From NCBI GenBank assembly GCA_002369295.1, contig DFDR01000095.1:1-9303 (forward strand): a stretch of 9,303 nt of DNA. The letters run 5' to 3'. The DNA comes from Desulfovibrionaceae bacterium UBA3823 (GTDB taxonomy: Bacteria > Desulfobacterota > Desulfovibrionia > Desulfovibrionales > Desulfovibrionaceae). The position numbers and the translations under genes are program-made. The notes below the pieces were generated by a model, which saw only the letters and a list, made by a program, of their open reading frames with translations, searched no databases and was not told the origin of the DNA. How positions within the stretch are numbered: position 1 is the first letter of the stretch; the number at the start of each line of letters is the position of its first letter. Of the stretch, positions 5,614-9,303 are shown piece by piece.

Positions 5614-6939
5614 ATGACAAAGCTGAACAGGAGCGGGGAGATGGCCGCGTCTGGCGGCAGGTCCCAGCCGGCGCAGGGGAGCAGATCCTTCGCCTCGGGC
5701 TGGAGGGACATCGGCAGGACTGTCCTTCGCGGGGCGCCCGCGCTGGCGCTGGTCCTGCTGATGGCGGGCTCAAGCGCCCTGGCCAACATCGTCAGCCAGG
5801 GCAACGTCCTGCCCGAGACGGGGCTCGAGCAGCTGGCCGGAGGGGCCATTTCCATGCCTGCGGCCGCGGCGGCCCAGGCCATGGGCGCCACCATCAGCGG
5901 CGAGGCCTGGGGCGGCAACCTGGCCTCGGCAAGCAACCAGACCCTGATCATGGAGCGCATCGACCAGGCCAGCCTGCTGCTTGGCTCCCGCCTCGATGCC
6001 TGCGCCAACGCCGTCACCGTCAAGCTGGAAGGGCACGGCGCAGGCCTTGGCCAGGAGCTCAAGGGCGTGCTCCAGGATCTGCAGCGTTCGCTGCAGGCCT
6101 CGACGGCCGCCATCCTGGCGGGCATGGTGCACCAGGACCACGACTTCACCCAGACCCAGGCTGCCTGCACCGAAGCGGCCGTCGGCACCGCCGGCACCCA
6201 CAGGAACGCCTTTGCCAAGGCCTCCCGAACCCAGCGCCAGGCCCTCATCGCCAACTCCCTCGGCCACCGCGACGGCGCCTCGGCAAGCTTTGCCGAGGGC
6301 GCAGGCAGAGCGGCCAGCACGCTGCTCAACTCCCAGGCCCTGCAGGGCGCGGGGCGATTCCAGGCGGACTGGCTCCTGCCGGCATCGGACCTGACGCCGG
6401 CATCCCTTGAGCCCGGCGCCACCGTCATGACCGCCTTTCTTGCCAACCCCCATCCCCTGCCAAGGGTTGCGGAAGCCATGAAGAAGACGGTCGCCGGCCA
6501 GCGCGCCCAGGTCGAGAGCGTCATCAAGAGCGCCCAGTCCGCCGTGGCCGAAGCCTGCCTCCTTGAAGCCCACGGGCCGTTCGAGGCATCGGGCTGGAGC
6601 GGGGCCGTGCCTGTGCTCGAGCAGGAGAGCGGCGTGGCGGAGCAGGACCGCATGCCTTCGGACGGCGGGCTCTATTCCAGGATGCAGTACCTTCAGGCAA
6701 GGGCAGGGTGGTTTACCTCTCTGCCCATGAAGCAGAACGTTGAGCGCATGGGCCGGGCTCAGCTTCTGCGCGAGCTGGTCCATCTGCTCGGCGAGATCTA
6801 CAGCCTCGAGGTCGATCGCTACCGGGCCGAGCTTCACCGCACGGCGGCCCTTGGCGCCATGCTCGGCATCATGACCGAAGGCCAGAACCAGAAGGCCAGC
6901 GCGTGCTTCACCCAGCTGCGCCAGGAACGGCAGGAGTAG
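5614..6939 (+). CDS. Unrecognised exported alanine-rich helical protein
   Basis: A 441-residue protein that I do not recognise. After a long basic N-region, residues 39-57 form a hydrophobic signal-peptide core ending in SALA, with probable cleavage after A57, so it should be periplasmic or further exported. The mature part is rich in Ala, Gln, Leu and Glu and looks mostly alpha-helical. Its four cysteines (130, 185, 315, 431) are all beyond the signal and could form disulfides. A break with NPHPLPR lies at 278-284. The last helical part (378-418, with LLRELVHLLGEIYSLEV) reminds me vaguely of periplasmic proteins of conjugation or type IV secretion systems, but no such genes surround it. GGAGG lies 6 bases before this ATG; an in-frame ATG at 5641 also has AGGAG 7 bases upstream and would shorten the basic region by nine residues. 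A 9-bp duplication at the end supplies a second in-frame TAG. That it is an exported protein is likely; its function is unknown. Confidence 0.78.
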   Translation: MTKLNRSGEMAASGGRSQPAQGSRSFASGWRDIGRTVLRGAPALALVLLMAGSSALANIVSQGNVLPETGLEQLAGGAISMPAAAAAQAMGATISGEAWGGNLASASNQTLIMERIDQASLLLGSRLDACANAVTVKLEGHGAGLGQELKGVLQDLQRSLQASTAAILAGMVHQDHDFTQTQAACTEAAVGTAGTHRNAFAKASRTQRQALIANSLGHRDGASASFAEGAGRAASTLLNSQALQGAGRFQADWLLPASDLTPASLEPGATVMTAFLANPHPLPRVAEAMKKTVAGQRAQVESVIKSAQSAVAEACLLEAHGPFEASGWSGAVPVLEQESGVAEQDRMPSDGGLYSRMQYLQARAGWFTSLPMKQNVERMGRAQLLRELVHLLGEIYSLEVDRYRAELHRTAALGAMLGIMTEGQNQKASACFTQLRQERQE

Positions 6940-6950
6940 CGGGAGTAGCG
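6933..6950 (+). repeat. 9-bp tandem duplication over a stop codon
   Basis: GGAGTAGCG occurs twice in direct succession. The first copy contains the TAG stop of the exported-protein gene and the second puts another TAG in the same frame 9 bases later, giving a tandem stop. It is short and probably a recent slippage product. Confidence 0.6.
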
Positions 6951-7095
6951 GGTGTGCGGGGTCTGACGGCAGGATTGCCGCTCGGCCTGCGGCGTCGCTG
7001 CCAGTGCCCCGCTGCACGTGCAGGACAGGGGCTGCGGGTTCTGCGTGAAGGCGAGGAGGGTGGCAAGCCAAAGCGCAGGTGTCTTCCGCCACTGG

Positions 7096-7127
7096 CCGTC
7101 TTTCCGTCTTTCCGCCGTCTTTCCGCC
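7096..7127 (+). repeat. CCGTCTTT short tandem repeat
   Basis: CCGTCTTT occurs at 7096, 7104 and 7115, with an extra CCG before the third copy and CCGCC after it. It is a pyrimidine-rich microsatellite-like patch in the spacer between the exported-protein gene and the methyltransferase operon. No function is evident. Confidence 0.6.
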
Positions 7128-7420
7128 GACTGTCCCCGGTGCAGCGTCATGTCCAGGCCAGCCTGCTTCCGCCTTGTGCCCAGAACGGGGCGAAGCCAAG
7201 CTCAGCGGCCGTGGCCAGGCGAACTGCGTTCGTGTCGGCCAGCCGATCTCGGAAGAGACGCTCCGCCGCGGCCAGACAAAGATGGGCCAGCATCCCGGAA
7301 AGGACGTCAGGAGTGGTGCATGGTTAACCTGTCGTCAACGGTATCTTCGTCTTGTCGCAGTACACGCAGGAAGAAGCGCCCTGCGTCCTGACCGTCGCTC
7401 AGATGCGTTCATCCTGCTTC

Positions 7421-7441
7421 TAAACGTTTGAACGTTGAACG
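7421..7441. promoter_or_regulatory. AACGTT palindrome cluster, possible operator
   Basis: AAACGTTT (7422-7429) is directly followed by a second AACGTT (7431-7436) and a partial third copy (GAACGG), so the ACGTTGA motif is repeated with a 7-9 base spacing in an AT-richer patch. It lies about 80 bases before the methyltransferase start, where a repressor could control the operon. It was recognised by symmetry only. Confidence 0.3.
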
Positions 7442-7515
7442 GATGGGGCGTTGCGTTTCAGGAAGCTTTGCCCTATTGCCAGTGGTGGAGGCGCTCCTGC
7501 CAGGGAGCGGCAGGC

Positions 7516-8115
7516 ATGGCAGACAGCACAGTCGACTATTACGAAATCTATGCGGAGCGCTACGTGGACGGCACGGTCAGCGTTGACATGTCGGACTCCC
7601 TCCTTCGCTTCGTGCGTCACGTCAGGCCAGGGGGGCGCATCGTTGATCTTGGCTGCGGCAGCGGCAGGGATCTGCGCTGGTTCAGGGAGCAGGGCTTTCA
7701 GGCAGAAGGCATCGACGCCTCGGCTGCCCTGTGCCGGCTGGCCGAAGCGCACGCCGGCGTTCCTGTCAGGCAGGTCCGCATCGAGACCTGGACGCCCGGC
7801 GCACGCGTTGACGGCATCTGGGCCAATGCCTCGCTGCTCCATCTTGACATGCCAGCGATAGCGGCCTTCTTCGGCAGGCTTTCCAGCCTCCTCGCGCCCG
7901 GCGGTGCGGCCTTCTTCGCCTTCAAGTCGGGCATCGCGACAGGCTGGGACGGCAGCGGCCGCTTCTTCTCCAATTTCACAAAGGCCGACTTGCGCCGGGT
8001 GCTGGACGGGCATCCGGATCTTGTCCTGCTCGACTGCTGGGAGAGCGCAGACAAGCTTGAGCGGACGGACTACGTTTGGCTGAGCTTCATTCTCGGCCTG
8101 AAGCCGGGAGCATAG
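7516..8115 (+). CDS. Class I SAM-dependent methyltransferase
   Basis: A 199-residue Rossmann-fold methyltransferase. The N-terminus (VDYYEIYAERYVDGTVSVDM) has the DYY...A..Y entry motif common in this group. Motif I is VDLGCGSGRD (43-52), the acidic residue binding the SAM ribose is D67 in GIDAS, ANASLLHL (103-110) corresponds to the motif IV region, and LAPGG (126-130) precedes strand 5. No separate target-recognition domain is present, so the substrate (nucleic acid, protein or small molecule) cannot be read off; the NPPY or DPPY signature of DNA adenine methylases is absent. GGGAG lies 8 bases before the ATG. The frame is open back to 7435, but those 27 codons resemble no part of the family. 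It is the first gene of an operon: the HNH gene starts 3 bases after its stop. Codons are less strictly C-ended than in the reductase, consistent with an acquired module. The fold is certain; the role is inferred from its neighbours. Confidence 0.93.
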   Translation: MADSTVDYYEIYAERYVDGTVSVDMSDSLLRFVRHVRPGGRIVDLGCGSGRDLRWFREQGFQAEGIDASAALCRLAEAHAGVPVRQVRIETWTPGARVDGIWANASLLHLDMPAIAAFFGRLSSLLAPGGAAFFAFKSGIATGWDGSGRFFSNFTKADLRRVLDGHPDLVLLDCWESADKLERTDYVWLSFILGLKPGA

Positions 8116-8118
8116 GCC

Positions 8119-9288
8119 ATGGACCGCAAGGCGCTGGAACGCGAGCTGGGCGGCAGGTACGGCAACCAGCTGGACATGGCAGGCTTTTTCCAGATGCTCA
8201 AGGAGCCGTCGGCCAGCTACAAGTTCTATTGGCTGGAAGCCCTGGTGAAGCTTGTCACGGAAGGCAGGGAGCAGGCGACTTTCAGCGAGATAGCCGACGA
8301 GATGGTAGCAAGCGCCTGGTATTCGGTGGTGGAGTGCCGCATCCATCTCAGCGGCTATGTCAAAGGCGAGGTGCGCGATGCGCTTGAGCGGATTGTGGGG
8401 CGCCTCAGGGAAGTCAGCGGGCTTTCCAGCCGCGCCTCGAGTCCTGCGATCAAGCAGGCTTTGCTGGAGCACGCCGGCGCCGTTCGCGACGACAAGATCC
8501 AGCTGACCACCATGGTTCCCTACAGGGCGCTGGCCGGCTTTCTCGGCAAGGGCGGCACCGTGCCCTGGGGCGCTCCGCGCAGGTTTGCGGCTTTCACGCG
8601 ACAGCACAGCCGCGAGCAGGGGCCCTTGCCGTATCTGTTCGGCGAAGGCTCCTCTCTGGAGCGGGAGGTGCTCTTTCACCCCGACTGGGCAGAAATGATC
8701 CGGGACAACGCAGCGGCCATCCTTGGCTGGATTCAGTTCGAAAAGCTGCGCTGGCTGCAGGGCATCAATATCGACGTGCCGAATCTCGTGCTCAAGCTGG
8801 CGCCGCCCGACGAGGGCATGCGCAAGCTGGTCCGGGTGCGGAAGCTCTGGGACGGCATCCTGGCGCGGTGCCAGGTGCAGGACGTCTTCAAGGGGGGACC
8901 TGTGAGCCGGGAGGCGTACGAGGTCGATCATTTCGTGCCCTGGTCGTTCGTCATGCACGACGAGATCTGGAACCTCATGCCTATGGATGCGTCGCTCAAT
9001 TCGGCCAAGAGCAACAAGCTGCCCGCATGGGAGCCCTTCTTCAGGCGCTTCGCCGCAAACCAGCACCTCCTCTACAGCCAGATTCATGCCAACCAGGCAC
9101 TGGGAGAGCTGTTCAGTCACTGCAAGAAGGACAACCTGCATGCCATATGGGCCATTGAGGATCTGTACCGGTCTGGCAATTCCCGCGAAGCCTTCCATGG
9201 CATTCTGGAGAACCACCTGAAGCCCGTCTACGAGGCGGCCAGGCGCCAGGGCTACGAGGAGTGGTCGCTGCTGGCGCAGGAGACATGA
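8119..9288 (+). CDS. HNH endonuclease
   Basis: A 389-residue protein with a helical N-terminal region and a C-terminal HNH nuclease domain. Residues 33-150 (SYKFYWLEALVKLV, ASAWYSVVECRIHL, LTTMVPYRALAGFL) match my memory of the conserved N-terminal part of a family annotated simply as HNH endonuclease. The catalytic ββα-metal core runs from about 267 to 302: D270-H271 in VDHFVPWSF, N285 in IWNLMP, then N294 and K297 in LNSAKSNKLP. H271 would activate water and bind the metal with the downstream Asn and polar residues. Only one cysteine (C251) is found where many HNH proteins have CxxC, so a structural zinc seems absent. No helicase or ATPase motif is seen, so any energy-driven partner must be separate. 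The start is 3 bases after the methyltransferase stop, with GGGAG inside the end of that gene; the stop overlaps the next start. A nicking or double-strand nuclease in a methyltransferase-linked defence or restriction-like system is the likeliest role. Confidence 0.93.
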   Translation: MDRKALERELGGRYGNQLDMAGFFQMLKEPSASYKFYWLEALVKLVTEGREQATFSEIADEMVASAWYSVVECRIHLSGYVKGEVRDALERIVGRLREVSGLSSRASSPAIKQALLEHAGAVRDDKIQLTTMVPYRALAGFLGKGGTVPWGAPRRFAAFTRQHSREQGPLPYLFGEGSSLEREVLFHPDWAEMIRDNAAAILGWIQFEKLRWLQGINIDVPNLVLKLAPPDEGMRKLVRVRKLWDGILARCQVQDVFKGGPVSREAYEVDHFVPWSFVMHDEIWNLMPMDASLNSAKSNKLPAWEPFFRRFAANQHLLYSQIHANQALGELFSHCKKDNLHAIWAIEDLYRSGNSREAFHGILENHLKPVYEAARRQGYEEWSLLAQET

Positions 9289-9303
9289 TGCGCCTCGCCG
9301 GTT
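9288..9303 (+). CDS. Start of a third operon gene, cut by the window edge
   Basis: An ATG at 9288-9290 overlaps the last base of the HNH stop codon, and AGGAG (9278-9282) lies 5 bases before it, an ideal spacing. A second in-frame ATG at 9285 gives a 4-base ATGA overlap but sits only 2 bases from AGGAG. The visible product is MRLAG (or MMRLAG), far too short to identify. The overlap indicates translational coupling with the methyltransferase and HNH genes. I recall related methyltransferase and HNH genes beside large superfamily 2 helicases, so a helicase is a reasonable guess, not a reading. Confidence 0.45.

Larger units (their letters stand above)
6951..7515. other. Intergenic spacer before the methyltransferase operon
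   Basis: About 565 bases without a supported gene. It includes a perfect palindrome CTGCACGTGCAG (7012-7023) flanked by pairing CCCC and GGGG, which may form a hairpin after the exported-protein gene; a CCGTCTTT repeat (7096-7127); GGTTAACC (7322-7329); and the AACGTT cluster just before the operon. No clear pair of promoter boxes stands out. Frames crossing the spacer give cysteine- and arginine-rich sequence without any recognisable domain. Confidence 0.5.

Noticed and set aside
7420..9216. A 598-codon minus-strand frame opposite the methyltransferase and HNH genes
   Set aside because: It is antisense to two genes with clear catalytic motifs and shows no domain itself; it is a product of codon bias.

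Overview
The window is about two-thirds coding: six complete genes occupy 6207 of 9303 bases. The base composition is GC-rich with C- or G-ending codons throughout. The flavin disulfide reductase (2848-4557), with its VALGPKAACR nucleotide-binding loop and SYGGCGIPY active site, looks like homologues I associate with Desulfovibrionaceae and related sulfate- or sulfite-reducing bacteria. I therefore infer a GC-rich Desulfobacterota host. That rests on protein resemblance only; the window holds no rRNA or other marker gene.

Layout, left to right. A gene for an exported metallo-beta-lactamase-fold hydrolase runs leftward (215-1111), with two GC-rich hairpins at its 3' end. A 507-base spacer separates it from a divergent gene for a small ankyrin-repeat protein (1619-2122), which is followed by a 12-bp-stem hairpin. 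A 725-base spacer contains a 15-unit hexanucleotide repeat (2323-2412). Next comes a fusion of a CoA-disulfide/polysulfide reductase-type flavoprotein with a C-terminal rhodanese domain (2848-4557), the best-conserved gene here. A 1056-base spacer follows. It holds a pyrimidine-rich tract, a four-copy 20-bp tandem repeat (5110-5189) and a good sigma70-type promoter (5241-5268) with a leader of about 340 nt. The leader ends in a hairpin that overlaps the ribosome binding site of a gene for an unrecognised exported alanine-rich helical protein (5614-6939). After another 576-base spacer, a tightly packed operon begins and runs off the right edge: a class I SAM-dependent methyltransferase (7516-8115), an HNH endonuclease (8119-9288), and a third gene whose start overlaps the HNH stop codon (9288 onward).

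How the genes fit together. The first four genes look like independent units separated by long spacers. The reductase-rhodanese probably handles sulfane sulfur or low-molecular-weight disulfides in the cytoplasm. The hydrolase and the exported helical protein act outside the cytoplasm. The methyltransferase-HNH pair is the only clear multigene module. It has the look of an accessory nucleic-acid-modification or defence cassette, but its decisive third gene is cut off by the window edge. The other stretch most worth attention is 5110-5613, which combines a phased repeat array, a promoter, a long leader and a hairpin over the ribosome binding site in front of an unknown secreted protein.
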